Numbered from the stretch's first letter, positions 27,454-36,650 are shown. The stretch: DNA of 64,000 nt from Afipia massiliensis (GCF_014203115.1 NZ_JACHIJ010000006.1:124001-188000); one strand, 5' to 3'. The notes: generated by a model from the letters alone, not told the origin. Numbers and translations: made by a program.

Positions 27454-27861
27454 CTAGTCCATCTTGCTGAGGCGCATCAGTTCGAAGCCGCCGCCATCGA
27501 ACAGCAAAAGTTTTCTCTGCGCCTGGTTGATCCGCCACGTCCTGATTTTTTCCAGCGTGCTGTGGAATTTGCCTTCCTGCCTCATCGCTGCGGCTGAGCA
27601 GGCCATGCGCGTAGAGGCCATCGGCAGGAACTTGATCGCATTGCCGTCGATCTTCGCCGAACCCGCATAGCGGTTGCAGCCGCCCATGCCGTTGACGATG
27701 CCGTCGTCGCGAATCTCCAGCGTCGTTTGCAGCCGGTCGATCACGCCGCCGCCGTCGATGTCTTCCGCCAGCCATTTGCCGGTCGGTGTTGCGGAATCCG
27801 CCGCCGCGCCGAAGGCCACCAGGCTGAGGAAAAGGACCGATGCGGCAAATCTGATGAGCAT
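27454..27861 (-). CDS. Exported META-domain protein (HslJ-like)
   Basis: 135 residues with a signal peptide (MLIRFAASVLFLSLVAFGAAA) and a single META domain: GMGGCNRYAGSAKIDGNAIK followed by MASTRMACS and a C-terminal LLLFDGGGFELMRL. The domain occurs in HslJ and other envelope proteins linked to stress or novobiocin tolerance. It is convergent with the preceding hypothetical gene and divergent from the methyl-cycle unit. Periplasmic or lipid-free exported; exact role unknown. Confidence 0.82.
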   Translation of the reverse strand: MLIRFAASVLFLSLVAFGAAADSATPTGKWLAEDIDGGGVIDRLQTTLEIRDDGIVNGMGGCNRYAGSAKIDGNAIKFLPMASTRMACSAAAMRQEGKFHSTLEKIRTWRINQAQRKLLLFDGGGFELMRLSKMD

Positions 27862-27888
27862 GATGTGGCTTCAAAAACGAGGAGGCGG

Positions 27889-28045
27889 GGACACGTATCC
27901 TCCGTGGACACGTATCATCATGTGGATGATTGCCGATGCCGCCATTTTAAAGGCTCTAACTTTAAAGGGCGGGATTTTCCGGAATCCCGGTTTCCATTGT
28001 GGGCAGATGATGGTAGGAAGCCGAACGCAAAATCGTTCTGCCCAC
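27889..28045 (+). promoter_or_regulatory. Candidate structured leader/operator region of the methyl-cycle unit
   Basis: A direct repeat GGACACGTATC occurs at 27889-27899 and 27906-27916. Three inverted repeats follow in series: TTTAAAG/CTTTAAA (27946-27966), CGGGATT/AATCCCG (27970-27989) and GTGGGCAGA/TCTGCCCAC (27999-28045). All lie between the META-domain gene and the HTH-methyltransferase gene. Together they could be an operator plus a folded leader. They do not fit a SAM or SAH riboswitch consensus that I can recall. Confidence 0.45.
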
Positions 28046-28081
28046 AAATTCTGGCCCACCCGAACCCTGCCCACCGGTCTG

Positions 28082-29425
28082 ATGAAAAACGACCAGCTCC
28101 TGGCTCAGATTTCCGAATACTGCCGGCAGGCGGGAATGGCGGAATCGACGTTCGGCCGCCGCGCGGTGAACGACGGCAAGCTGGTGCACCGGCTGCGCGA
28201 GGGCAAGCGCATCACCGTCGATACGCTTGAGCGGATTCAGGCTTTTCTCGGCGACGGCGTGCCGGTCGTCACCGTGCCGGAACCGCCGATCGAGAAGCGC
28301 GATCCTACCGGGAATTTCCGCTTTTTCGAGAACCGGCAGAAATATCTGCTGTTCGTCCACACCTGCTCGGAAAAGCGGGTGATTGCCGACCGGGTGGCGC
28401 TGGAGTTGGGGAGCATCCATCCGCGCCCGCCCGCGTTGCGTGTTTTCGACGCAGGCGTGGGCGACGGGACGGTACTGGCGCGGGTGATGCGCGCGATGCA
28501 CAGCCGGTTCCCGAACATGCCGTTCTATATCGCCGGCAAGGAGATCAGCCTCGAGGACGTGCGGCTGACCCTGAACAAGGTGCCGGACCGGCTGTTCGAG
28601 CATCCTGCCACGGTCTTCGTCCTGACCAACATGAACTACGCCGAGGCGCCGTGGCTGGCGCCGAAATCGCCCACCGCCGCCGCCGGCATGATCTGGCGCG
28701 AGGTCGCGCTGCGCGGCTCATCCTCCGGCGAATTCGAGACGCAAATCGCCGACTTGCAGCCGTTTCTGGAAGAAAACTGGCGCGCCGCTGTCAGCTCGCG
28801 CTCGGGCATGCCGGTCTATGAGCGACCGATCGCGCTCGTGATCTATCGGGAGGATCACCGGTTCCTGCTCGATGCCATGATTCCACGGGCCGGCCGGGTC
28901 GAAGCCAATTTCGATCTGGTGATCGCCTCGCAGCCTTATCGGGCCAGATCGTCGCTGAATTTCCGCGCCAAGAAGATTGTTGCGCCATTGGCCCGCGCGC
29001 TGCGCGCCGGCGGCCGGCTGATCGGGATTCACTCCTACGGCCGCGATCCCGGGATGGAGATTGTGCAATCGGTTTGGCCGGGAGAAAATCCTTTCGCGGT
29101 CAGCCGCCATGAGCTACTCCGCGCCGTGAAATACGAGCTGGGCTCGTCCGGGCGCGATCTTAACTTTAATGCCTATGCGGATAACCGCTCGATCTTCCGA
29201 TACGATATGGAAGCTTTACCAAACGAGGTAACGGGTCCCATTGGGACCTCGACGGCCTTTGCAGCATGGAACGCGGCGGTGTATGTCGCTCAGGTCGAAG
29301 ACGACCGCCTGGACGAAGTCACGCAAAGCGGACGTTATCTCGACGCCACCAGAGAGGTTCTGCGCAAGCACAACGGCCTCTGGTTCTACGATGAATCCTA
29401 CGTCATCTCACGGCGTCGAGATTGA
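28082..29425 (+). CDS. HTH domain fused to SAM-methyltransferase-like domain, upstream of metK
   Basis: 447 residues. Residues 1-60 form a Cro/XRE-like helix-turn-helix (ISEYCRQAGMAESTFGRRAV, then ITVDTLERIQAFL). Residues about 80-445 look like a class I methyltransferase fold, with motif I VFDAGVGDGTV (121-131), an IASQPYRA segment near 282-289 in the motif IV position, and RALRAGGRLIGIHSYG (306-320). It lies 59 nt upstream of metK on the same strand. Position suggests a role in SAM supply, perhaps as regulator or SAM sensor (inference). ATG at 28082 has no strong ribosome site; ATG at 28007-28012 is possible. Confidence 0.75.
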   Translation: MKNDQLLAQISEYCRQAGMAESTFGRRAVNDGKLVHRLREGKRITVDTLERIQAFLGDGVPVVTVPEPPIEKRDPTGNFRFFENRQKYLLFVHTCSEKRVIADRVALELGSIHPRPPALRVFDAGVGDGTVLARVMRAMHSRFPNMPFYIAGKEISLEDVRLTLNKVPDRLFEHPATVFVLTNMNYAEAPWLAPKSPTAAAGMIWREVALRGSSSGEFETQIADLQPFLEENWRAAVSSRSGMPVYERPIALVIYREDHRFLLDAMIPRAGRVEANFDLVIASQPYRARSSLNFRAKKIVAPLARALRAGGRLIGIHSYGRDPGMEIVQSVWPGENPFAVSRHELLRAVKYELGSSGRDLNFNAYADNRSIFRYDMEALPNEVTGPIGTSTAFAAWNAAVYVAQVEDDRLDEVTQSGRYLDATREVLRKHNGLWFYDESYVISRRRD

Positions 29426-29484
29426 AGAATCTAACTTGAGAATTCAAACGGGCCGACCGCGGCCCATCTGGAAGGGATTGGTTG

Positions 29485-30678
29485 ATGCGCGCGTCTTATC
29501 TGTTCACAAGTGAATCGGTTTCTGAAGGTCATCCGGACAAGGTTTGCGACCGGATTTCGGACGAGATCGTCGATCTGTTTTTCCGTGAAGGCCCGAAGGC
29601 CGGAATCGATCCGTGGGACATCCGCGCCGCGTGCGAAACGCTGGCGACCACGAACAAGGTGGTGATCGCGGGCGAGACGCGCGGCCCATCGACGGTTACC
29701 AACGATCACATCGAAGCTGTCGTGCGCGCTGCGATCAAGGACATCGGCTACGAGCAGGATGGCTTCCACTGGAAGAACGCCGACATTGAAATCCTGCTGC
29801 ATCCGCAGTCGGCCGACATCGCGCAGGGCGTCGATGCGAAGCAGCCGACCAACGCGGAAGAGGGCGCGGGCGACCAGGGCATCATGTTCGGTTACGCCAC
29901 CAATGAGACGCCGGAACTGATGCCGGCGCCGATCCACTACGCGCACAAGATCCTGCGCCTGATCTCGGAAGCCCGTCACTCGGGCGTCGAGAAGGTGCTC
30001 GGCCCGGACTCCAAGAGCCAGGTCACCGTGCAGTACGAAAACGGCAAGCCGGTCGGCGTGCGCGAGATCGTCGTGTCGCATCAGCATCTCGTCGAGGACA
30101 TGACCTCGAACCAGGTGCGCGAGCGCGTCGAGCCATACGTGCGCAAGGCGCTGCCGGAAGGCTGGATCAACGGCAAGACCATCTGGCACATCAACCCGAC
30201 CGGCAAGTTCTACATCGGCGGTCCCGATGGCGACGCAGGCCTCACCGGCCGCAAGATCATCGTCGACACTTACGGCGGCGCGGCTCCGCACGGCGGCGGC
30301 GCGTTCTCCGGCAAGGACTCCACCAAGGTCGACCGCTCGGCGGCTTACGCGGCGCGTTACGTCGCCAAGAACGTCGTCGCGGCTGGCCTTGCGGATCGCT
30401 GCACGCTGCAGCTCGCTTACGCCATCGGCGTCGCGCGTCCGCTATCGATCTACATCGACACCCACGGCACCGGCAAAGTCTCGGACGACAAGATCGAGAA
30501 GGCCGTCGCCGAGTCGATGGACCTCACGCCGCGCGGCATCCGCAAGCACCTTGATCTCAACAAGCCGATCTACGCGCGCACTGCCGCTTACGGCCACTTC
30601 GGCCGCACCCCGGACGCCGACGGCGGCTTCTCGTGGGAAAAGACCGATCTCGCCGACACGCTGAAGAAGGCGGTTTAA
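29485..30678 (+). CDS. metK: S-adenosylmethionine synthetase
   Basis: 397-residue enzyme making SAM from methionine and ATP. The signatures are complete: [16 protein letters not shown] at the N-terminus, [12 protein letters not shown] (the hexapeptide region) and [19 protein letters not shown] in the phosphate-binding loop. ATG at 29485 ([11 protein letters not shown]) is preferred to the TTG one codon upstream. It follows the HTH-methyltransferase gene and precedes ahcY, so synthesis of SAM and removal of its product SAH are clustered. Confidence 0.97.
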   Translation: MRASYLFTSESVSEGHPDKVCDRISDEIVDLFFREGPKAGIDPWDIRAACETLATTNKVVIAGETRGPSTVTNDHIEAVVRAAIKDIGYEQDGFHWKNADIEILLHPQSADIAQGVDAKQPTNAEEGAGDQGIMFGYATNETPELMPAPIHYAHKILRLISEARHSGVEKVLGPDSKSQVTVQYENGKPVGVREIVVSHQHLVEDMTSNQVRERVEPYVRKALPEGWINGKTIWHINPTGKFYIGGPDGDAGLTGRKIIVDTYGGAAPHGGGAFSGKDSTKVDRSAAYAARYVAKNVVAAGLADRCTLQLAYAIGVARPLSIYIDTHGTGKVSDDKIEKAVAESMDLTPRGIRKHLDLNKPIYARTAAYGHFGRTPDADGGFSWEKTDLADTLKKAV

Positions 30679-30691
30679 GCAACATCCACGA

Positions 30692-30778
30692 CGTCATGGC
30701 CGGGCTCGTCCCGGCCATCCACGTCTTGGCGAAAACTCAGGAAAGACGTGGATGCCCGGCACAAGGCCGGGCATGACG
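30692..30778. repeat. Palindromic repeat, CGTCAT/ACGTCTT type, between metK and ahcY
   Basis: 87-nt palindrome with outer CGTCATGGCCGGG and a GCCGGGCATGACG return arm, and inner ATCCACGTCTT pairing with AAGACGTGGAT. It is related to the copies flanking the HemD-like gene. Lying between two same-strand genes, it could terminate or trim the metK message before ahcY. Confidence 0.8.
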
Positions 30779-30835
30779 ACATCAAAATAGCGGGTCGTGC
30801 GATTGCGCCGGCCCGCCTCGAATAAGGATAGCAAC

Positions 30836-32272
30836 ATGACCACCGCCACCGCGAAAGCCCCCGCAGGCTTCAACGACTACATCGTCGCAGACATCGGCCT
30901 CGCCGATTTCGGCCGCAAGGAACTCTCGCTGGCCGAGACCGAAATGCCCGGCCTGATGGCGACCCGCGAGGAATACGGCCCGAAGCAGCCGCTGAAGGGC
31001 GCGCGCATCGCAGGCTCCCTGCACATGACCATTCAGACCGGCGTGCTGATCGAGACGCTCGCCGCGCTCGGCGCCGACATCCGCTGGGTCTCGTGCAACA
31101 TCTACTCGACGCAGGATCATGCCGCTGCCGCGATCGCTGCTGCCGGCATTCCGGTGTTCGCGATCAAGGGCGAGACGCTGAAGGATTACTGGGACTACAC
31201 CGCCAAGCTGTTCGACTGGCACGGTGGCGGTCACCCGAACATGATTCTCGATGACGGCGGCGACGCCACCATGTACGTCCACCTCGGCCTGCGCGCCGAG
31301 AACGGCGACGTCGCATTTTTGGACAAGCCGGGCTCCGAGGAAGAAGAAGTGTTCTTCGCGCTGCTCAAGAAGCAGCTCAAGGAAAAGCCGAAGGGCTACT
31401 TCAAGGCGATCGCCGACAGCATCAAGGGCGTTTCGGAAGAAACCACCACGGGCGTGCATCGTCTGTACGACATGCAGAAGGCCGGCACGCTGCTGTGGCC
31501 AGCCATCAACGTCAACGACTCGGTGACCAAGTCGAAGTTCGACAACCTCTATGGCTGCCGTGAATCGCTGGTCGACGGCATCCGCCGCGGTACCGACGTC
31601 ATGATGTCGGGCAAGGTCGCGATGGTCGCTGGCTTCGGCGACGTTGGCAAGGGTTCGGCGGCCTCGCTGCGCCAGGCCGGCTGCCGCGTGATGGTTTCCG
31701 AAATCGATCCGATCTGCGCGCTGCAGGCGGCGATGGAAGGCTATCAGGTCGTGACGATGGAAGACGCGGCGCCTCAGGCCGACATCTTCGTCACCGCGAC
31801 CGGCAACAAGGACATCATCACCATCGAGCACATGCGCGCGATGAAGGATCGCGCGATCGTCTGCAACATCGGCCACTTCGACAACGAGATCCAGATCGCC
31901 TCGCTGAAAAACCTGAAGTGGGACAACATCAAGCCGCAGGTTGACGAAATCACCTTCCCCGACGGTCACCGCATCATCATGCTGTCGGAAGGCCGCCTCG
32001 TGAACCTCGGCAACGCGATGGGCCATCCGTCCTTCGTGATGTCGGCGTCGTTCACCAACCAGACGCTGGCGCAGATCGAGCTGTGGGCCAACAACAAGGA
32101 CGGCAAGTACAAGAAGGAAGTCTACGTGCTGCCGAAGTCGCTCGACGAGAAGGTTGCGCGCCTCCACCTTGCCAAGATCGGCGTCAAGCTCACCGAGCTG
32201 CGCAAGGACCAGGCCGACTACATCGGCGTGAAGCAGGAAGGCCCGTACAAGAGCGATCACTACCGCTATTGA
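30836..32272 (+). CDS. ahcY: Adenosylhomocysteinase
   Basis: 478-residue enzyme that splits S-adenosylhomocysteine into homocysteine and adenosine with tightly bound NAD. The N-terminal substrate domain has [20 protein letters not shown] and [12 protein letters not shown]. The Rossmann loop is [10 protein letters not shown], and the C-terminus ends KSDHYRY as in the family. ATG at 30836 has AAGGAT upstream. It completes the methyl cycle started by metK. A strong terminator follows the stop by 23 nt. Confidence 0.97.
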   Translation: MTTATAKAPAGFNDYIVADIGLADFGRKELSLAETEMPGLMATREEYGPKQPLKGARIAGSLHMTIQTGVLIETLAALGADIRWVSCNIYSTQDHAAAAIAAAGIPVFAIKGETLKDYWDYTAKLFDWHGGGHPNMILDDGGDATMYVHLGLRAENGDVAFLDKPGSEEEEVFFALLKKQLKEKPKGYFKAIADSIKGVSEETTTGVHRLYDMQKAGTLLWPAINVNDSVTKSKFDNLYGCRESLVDGIRRGTDVMMSGKVAMVAGFGDVGKGSAASLRQAGCRVMVSEIDPICALQAAMEGYQVVTMEDAAPQADIFVTATGNKDIITIEHMRAMKDRAIVCNIGHFDNEIQIASLKNLKWDNIKPQVDEITFPDGHRIIMLSEGRLVNLGNAMGHPSFVMSASFTNQTLAQIELWANNKDGKYKKEVYVLPKSLDEKVARLHLAKIGVKLTELRKDQADYIGVKQEGPYKSDHYRY

Positions 32273-32295
32273 GCCTTTCTCTCTGCACAAAACAC

Positions 32296-32322
32296 AAAGC
32301 CCCGGAGCGATCCGGGGCTTTT
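32296..32322 (+). terminator. Rho-independent terminator after ahcY
   Basis: AAAGCCCCGGA pairs with TCCGGGGCTTT around GCGA-type loop bases, followed by TTGTTTTG. A strong GC stem with a T tract directly downstream of ahcY. The same 27-nt sequence recurs at 34172-34198. Confidence 0.93.
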
Positions 32323-32363
32323 GTTTTGCTTACCTAAGGTGAGGAAGACCGACACACGAACAG

Positions 32364-33407
32364 CTATCGGCTGTCGCTGGCTTTTCCACCGGGCAACAGC
32401 CGCCGCAGCGCGCGAAGCGGTCTCGTGATACGCCACGAGGTACTCTGCTGTAGTTGCAGGTTCGTCGCTAGCAATTCATTTCGCTGCGCATCCAGTGCGG
32501 CCATCGCCTTTTCGCGGCGGTCCATCTCGGGAAGGATTTCGTTCATGAGCATCCAGGACAGCCGTGACACGACTTTGTCCAGAGTGGCGCGGAACGTCGC
32601 GCTCCATTGCAGGCCGCCTGCCTCCATGACGGTGCTGTAGGCTTCCTGCACGGTCTTGCCGGGCGATGGCGCGCAGCGAAGCAGCGAGGGCCACCATCCA
32701 CAGCGCTCCGCGAACGCCGATCCGTAGCTATGGGCGCGAAAGCGCGACGCGTCCGATGTGCGCCAGTTGGCGATGAAATGAAGCGATGTTGCCACGGGGA
32801 GGTGGCTCACCTGGCCGCCATCCGCATCGATGATCCGCCGCCAGAGAACCCAGTCCGCAGCATCGGGGATGTTTTCAGGCCAATAGCCGACACGCTCCAG
32901 GCTGTCGCGGCGATGGACGATGGCATTCGCGGGGATGCTGTTGCCGACCTCGCGAAACTCCGCCTGAGCATCCGGAAACGTAATGTCGGTATAGAGCGGG
33001 ATCGCCGTGCCTTCGTCGGAAACCCAAACGGGGCGGCTGTAAGCCAGTGCGGTGCCGGAACGGTCGAGCAACTCGCCGAGCAACTCGAGATGATCCGGGA
33101 ATAGAAGGTCGTCGTGCGCTGCAAATGCAATGTAGCGGCCGCGGGCTTCGCGCAACGCGATGTTGCGGTTCGCGTAGCCGAAGAACGGCGCCTTCGGCAG
33201 ATCGAAGAAACGAATTCTGGGGTCGTCAAATCCGCCGACGACCCTGGCGGTGTCGTCGGTGCATCCGTCGGCAACGATGAACAACTCGAAATCGCGGTTG
33301 GTCTGGGCGAGCACGGACCGGATCGCGAACGCAATGACATCCACGCGATTATGCGTCGGCATCAAAACGGTGAACTGCGGATCGGCGCGCGATCCGTCGC
33401 CTACCAC
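32364..33407 (-). CDS. Family 2 glycosyltransferase
   Basis: 347-residue GT-A enzyme. FTVLMPTHNRVDVIAFAIRS opens the domain, VADGCTDDTA and the AAHDDLLF segment carry the nucleotide-sugar and metal-binding aspartates, and ADWVLWRRII lies in the acceptor region. The C-terminal 90 residues are helical with a coiled-coil-like stretch (DRREKAMAALDAQRNELLA). GTG at 33407 overlaps the stop of the epimerase gene, so the two are coupled. Sugar and acceptor unknown; no other cell-surface genes are adjacent. Confidence 0.85.
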   Translation of the reverse strand: MVGDGSRADPQFTVLMPTHNRVDVIAFAIRSVLAQTNRDFELFIVADGCTDDTARVVGGFDDPRIRFFDLPKAPFFGYANRNIALREARGRYIAFAAHDDLLFPDHLELLGELLDRSGTALAYSRPVWVSDEGTAIPLYTDITFPDAQAEFREVGNSIPANAIVHRRDSLERVGYWPENIPDAADWVLWRRIIDADGGQVSHLPVATSLHFIANWRTSDASRFRAHSYGSAFAERCGWWPSLLRCAPSPGKTVQEAYSTVMEAGGLQWSATFRATLDKVVSRLSWMLMNEILPEMDRREKAMAALDAQRNELLATNLQLQQSTSWRITRPLRALRRLLPGGKASDSR

Positions 33408-33964
33408 CCGGTGGCTCCCGGTCCGAAGGAATACGGAATCAGATCGGTGTCGATGGGGAGCCGGTACTTGTCCGGGTTGGCATAGTCGTAGGGCTCGGTC
33501 GGAAAATTCACGATGGTCGCATCGCGGCTTCCGATATTGTGGTCGGCGTGCCACACGTCGACCGGAACATTGACCAGCACGCGGCGATGCTCCGACAGGA
33601 CGACCTTGCAGATCTGACCGAAGGTCGGACTGGCGGGGCGGGTATCATACAGGACAAGTTCGATTTCCCCGGTCAGCAGCGTGTAGCGGTCTTGATGACG
33701 GCGATGAAGATTCCAGCCTTTGACGACGCCGGGCCGGATCGTGAATGTATAAGAGGAGCGGATCGCGTCCGGATAGCCCCATCGCTCGTCCATCAGTTCG
33801 GTGACCGTCCCGCGCGCGTCACTGTGGGTTGTCAGCGGTCGAATGACGACGCCGTGGGTCAAGGGGCGCAGCAAGTCGCCCGAGTTCGACACTGTGGGAC
33901 GGTCCTGCGCGGCAGCCTCGAGCAGTTGATTGAAATGATGCGCCTGATCCATTTTTCCAGCCAT
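33401..33964 (-). CDS. dTDP-4-dehydrorhamnose 3,5-epimerase (RmlC)-like protein
   Basis: 187-residue cupin-fold protein. [15 protein letters not shown] resembles the RmlC N-terminal segment, [19 protein letters not shown] carries the RmlC catalytic-histidine region, and [13 protein letters not shown] follows. The usual RmlC motif differs in detail, so it may act on another keto sugar. ATG at 33964 (MAGKMDQ) or 33952 is the start; neither has a perfect ribosome site. Co-translated with the downstream glycosyltransferase, it probably supplies or modifies its sugar (inference). Confidence 0.78.
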   Translation of the reverse strand: MAGKMDQAHHFNQLLEAAAQDRPTVSNSGDLLRPLTHGVVIRPLTTHSDARGTVTELMDERWGYPDAIRSSYTFTIRPGVVKGWNLHRRHQDRYTLLTGEIELVLYDTRPASPTFGQICKVVLSEHRRVLVNVPVDVWHADHNIGSRDATIVNFPTEPYDYANPDKYRLPIDTDLIPYSFGPGATGW

Positions 33965-34170
33965 GTACAATAATTTGTCCCTTCTATCCGATATGTAGGA
34001 AGGCACAATCGATTTGGCTGTTTCTGGTGAATCACACCGGCGCTGACTGTCAGGCGTGGATGCGCGAGGCTGACTTCGTCTCCACGCGGATCGAGTCTCT
34101 GGTGGGCCCGGATTCAATGGTGGTTGGCTTCAGGCCGGACGAAGCGAAGCCGCATTCGATCGAATTTGCC

Positions 34171-34199
34171 AAAAGCCCCGGAGCGATCCGGGGCTTTTT
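34171..34199 (-). terminator. Bidirectional terminator downstream of the 50-aa membrane protein gene
   Basis: The hairpin AAAAGCCCCGGA/TCCGGGGCTTTT has T-runs on both strands. On the minus strand it starts 7 nt after the stop of the small protein gene at 34206. Stem and loop are identical to the ahcY terminator. Confidence 0.88.
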
Positions 34200-34205
34200 G
34201 CTTTG

Positions 34206-34358
34206 TTATTTTGCTGGCGTGTTGATTGTCACGCTGGGGGCAGAACCTCCGCCGCCCTTCATTCCGCCTTGCAGAAAAAAGAAACCAATGGCGATAACGA
34301 GGGCCGCGCCCACGATCACGCCCAATATTCCAATTCCGCCACTTCCGCCGTCAGCCAT
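34206..34358 (-). CDS. Small glycine-rich membrane protein, 50 aa
   Basis: [20 protein letters not shown] is followed by more hydrophobic residues (one transmembrane helix, about 9-32) and a glycine-rich tail ([10 protein letters not shown]) ending in SVTINTPAK. The start has a near-perfect ribosome site (GAGGAGG, 6-7 nt before ATG at 34358) and a terminator right after the stop, so it is a real monocistronic gene. Function unknown. Confidence 0.8.
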   Translation of the reverse strand: MADGGSGGIGILGVIVGAALVIAIGFFFLQGGMKGGGGSAPSVTINTPAK

Positions 34359-34502
34359 TAAAGCCTCCTCATAAAGAACGGCAACGATCACGAAGCTGTT
34401 AGGTTCCCGTCCGCGCGGCCCGGCGTTCGCGTATCGCGGTGCGCGAATCCCGATAAGATGGCCGCAGGCTTCCGGTTCAGTCGCACTGATGCGAGGTTGC
34501 TC

Positions 34503-35468
34503 GTGACCGCAGATTCAAATTCCTATCCGACGACGGTTTCGCTGCTCGGCGTGCCCATCGAAGTCGGAGCGTCGCAGAAGGGCGCGCTGATGGGCCCCGC
34601 GGCGCTGCGCACGGCGGGCATCGCGCCGCTGCTGGAAAGCCTCGGGTTTACGGTCGAGGATCACGGCGACCTGTCGCCGCGCGAACTCGTGTTGAGCGCT
34701 GAAGCGCCGCCACCGAACGCCAAGCACTATCGCGAAATCAAGGCGTGGATCGGCGAGACCAGCCAACGCGCTTATGCGATGGCGAAGTCGGGCGCGATTC
34801 CTGTTTTCCTCGGCGGCGATCATTCGCTGTCGATGGGCTCGGTCAACGGCGTCGCGCGGCACTGGCACGCGCAGGGGCGCGAGCTGTTCGTGCTCTGGCT
34901 CGATGCCCACGCCGATTACAACACGCCCGCGACGACGATCACCGGCAACATGCACGGCATGTCCGGCGCGTTCCTTTGCGGCGAGCCGGGGCTGGACGAT
35001 TTGCTGCCGCGCAATGAGCGATCCTCGATCGCGCCGCGCCAGCTTGGCCTGTTCGGCCTGCGCTCGGTGGACAAGCTGGAAAAGGAATTGCTCGGCAAGC
35101 GCGACGTCTGGATCGCCGACATGCGCAGGATCGACGAGTTCGGCGTCGGCGTGCTGATGCGCGAATTCATCGAGCGGGTGAGGGCGCGGGGCGGCGTCCT
35201 TCATGTCAGCCTCGATGTGGACTTTCTCGATCCGGTGTCAGCCCCCGGCGTCGGCACCACGGTGTCGGGCGGGGCGACCTATCGCGAGGCGCATCTTGTG
35301 ATGGAGATGCTTCAGGATTCAGGTCTGGTGCGCTCGCTCGATCTGGTCGAGCTCAATCCGTTTCTGGATAACCGGGGCTTGACCGCGCGCACCGTGGTCG
35401 AACTCGTCGGCTCGTTGTTCGGCCAGCAGATCCATGACCGGCCGACGCCGAGCAATGCGGTGGTTTAG
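34503..35468 (+). CDS. rocF: Arginase
   Basis: 321 residues (from GTG at 34503), a ureohydrolase turning arginine to ornithine and urea. All binuclear manganese motifs are present: GGDHS (104-108), DAHADYN (134-140) and SLDVDFLDP (236-244), plus the Asn-containing GNMHGM segment typical of arginases rather than agmatinases. An ATG at 34458 would add 15 residues without a ribosome site. Monocistronic; no rocD or urease gene is nearby. Confidence 0.93.
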   Translation: MTADSNSYPTTVSLLGVPIEVGASQKGALMGPAALRTAGIAPLLESLGFTVEDHGDLSPRELVLSAEAPPPNAKHYREIKAWIGETSQRAYAMAKSGAIPVFLGGDHSLSMGSVNGVARHWHAQGRELFVLWLDAHADYNTPATTITGNMHGMSGAFLCGEPGLDDLLPRNERSSIAPRQLGLFGLRSVDKLEKELLGKRDVWIADMRRIDEFGVGVLMREFIERVRARGGVLHVSLDVDFLDPVSAPGVGTTVSGGATYREAHLVMEMLQDSGLVRSLDLVELNPFLDNRGLTARTVVELVGSLFGQQIHDRPTPSNAVV

Positions 35469-36226
35469 GTGCAATAGGAATAGAGCTGCATGGTTGATTA
35501 GATAGCGAAAAACTTTCCGACCGTATCGAAGACGTTTTGTAATAAGGGCCCGCGGTTCCGGCGCGCTGCGTCCGGCGCGGATGAATCCATGCACGAAGAT
35601 CTGGTCCGCCTTCAGCGGCGCGCGATCGCGCAACACCTCCGATGTCGTCCCCGCGAAAGCGGGGACCCATACTCCCTGGACTATCGATGTTGTCGCGATA
35701 GCCGGTCACACCTTCCTTCGCTATCAGCAAGGCCGGTGTTTATGGGTCCCCGCGTTCGCGGTGACGACGCGAGGAGTTCGCGTCACCGCGTTGTGGATGC
35801 GCGTGATCTTCCTCGCGATCGCGGCCTTCTTCGCGGCGTCGAGCAGGCCCGCGGGACCGGTGCCGTGACAGGTCGGCATGGATGCCTCGCTGGTTGGTTG
35901 AAGTGAATCTTCTTGGAGAGCTTTAAGGATATATCCGCACGTTAAGCTGGAAATGCCGCTGCATCGGCAAGCTATTTTCAGCTCCCAAGCCTCTGGCATT
36001 GCTGCGTTAAACGTCCGCGCCGCTGTGCGAACACAATTGAGTTGTTGCTTTAGGGGCTTGAACTGCTACAAGCCTCGCATTCGACCTGCGGCACAGCTTT
36101 AGTTAAAGCGCCCTTTGGACCTTTTTGGTCCCCTCCGGCTCCTTACCCAAAGACATCGCTAGATTGGATTGCTCCGCGCGACGTCGTGCGGAACTGCGCA
36201 TGTACGCGCCTAAAGGATTGTTTGTT
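35469..36226. other. Long intergenic region before cspA
   Basis: 758 nt. The first part holds the palindromic repeat at 35644-35768. The last 200 nt should be the promoter and long leader of cspA, with a small hairpin GGACCTTTTTGGTCC at about 36117-36131. Frames of up to 105 codons occur but are built on the repeat or lack ribosome sites, so I call no gene. Confidence 0.6.
35644..35768. repeat. Palindromic intergenic repeat, GTCGTCCCCGCG type
   Basis: GTCGTCCCCGCGAAAGCGGGGACCCAT on the left and TATGGGTCCCCGCGTTCGCGGTGACGAC on the right form imperfect 26-28 nt complementary arms around about 70 nt. It belongs to the same group as 4327-4454 and 45784-45887. No gene inside. Confidence 0.75.
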
Positions 36227-36436
36227 ATGACGACTGGTACTGTGAAGTGGTTCAACGGCCAAAAGGGCTTTGGTTTCATTCAGCCGAACGATGGCGGCAC
36301 CGATGTGTTCGTTCACATCAGCGCTGTCGAGCGTGCTGGCCTGACCGGCCTCGCCGAAGGACAGAAGGTTTCGTACGAAGCCAAGGTTGACAAGATGCGC
36401 GGCAAGACCAGCGCAGAAAACCTGCAGATTCTGTAA
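36227..36436 (+). CDS. cspA: Cold-shock protein, CspA family
   Basis: 69-residue single cold-shock domain that binds single-stranded RNA and DNA. RNP1 is KGFGFI and RNP2 VFVHIS, preceded by [13 protein letters not shown] at 36227 gives the standard N-terminus; an in-frame ATG at 36200 would add nine residues. The upstream region is long and untranslated, as is usual for genes of this family. Downstream come a twin hairpin and a terminator. Confidence 0.95.
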   Translation: MTTGTVKWFNGQKGFGFIQPNDGGTDVFVHISAVERAGLTGLAEGQKVSYEAKVDKMRGKTSAENLQIL

Positions 36437-36574
36437 GGCCTGATCGCGGCGACCGGACATCGGTTGTCGCGCAAGCCTTCTTAAAGAAAAAGAGCCAGGC
36501 GCTGCATCCACGGATGTACTGGTCGCAGCAGCCAGCTTTTCGTTCGTTTCACGGATGTAATGAAACGGACGTCA

Positions 36575-36650
36575 CTAGTGGAGCGGATTTGACATTCGCT
36601 CCATTTTGCCGCGCTTTCCAAAGCGAATGTCAAATCCAAAGCTCCACTAG
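36575..36650 (+). repeat. CTAG-bounded hairpin A1 (first of twin at locus A)
   Basis: 76 nt, CTAG at both ends. A lower stem CTAGTGGAGC is followed by a 16-bp upper stem GGATTTGACATTCGCT, both perfectly matched by the 3' arm. The only interruption is an unpaired AAA on the 3' arm between the two stems. The 21-nt loop contains TTTTGCCGCG. An 11-nt linker AAATATAGTTG separates it from A2. Confidence 0.85.

Noticed and set aside
27889-28081. SAM-II or SAH riboswitch ahead of the metK unit
   Set aside because: Location is attractive, but I cannot find the conserved pseudoknot segments of either class; kept only as an unclassified leader.
30782-32290. 502-codon open frame antisense to ahcY
   Set aside because: Mirror of a highly conserved enzyme gene with strong codon bias; no independent coding signal.
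36497-36567. CGTTTCA/TGAAACG inverted repeat before hairpin A1 as a cspA terminator
   Set aside because: Stem is AT-balanced and short with no T-tract; the terminator at 36737-36764 is far stronger.
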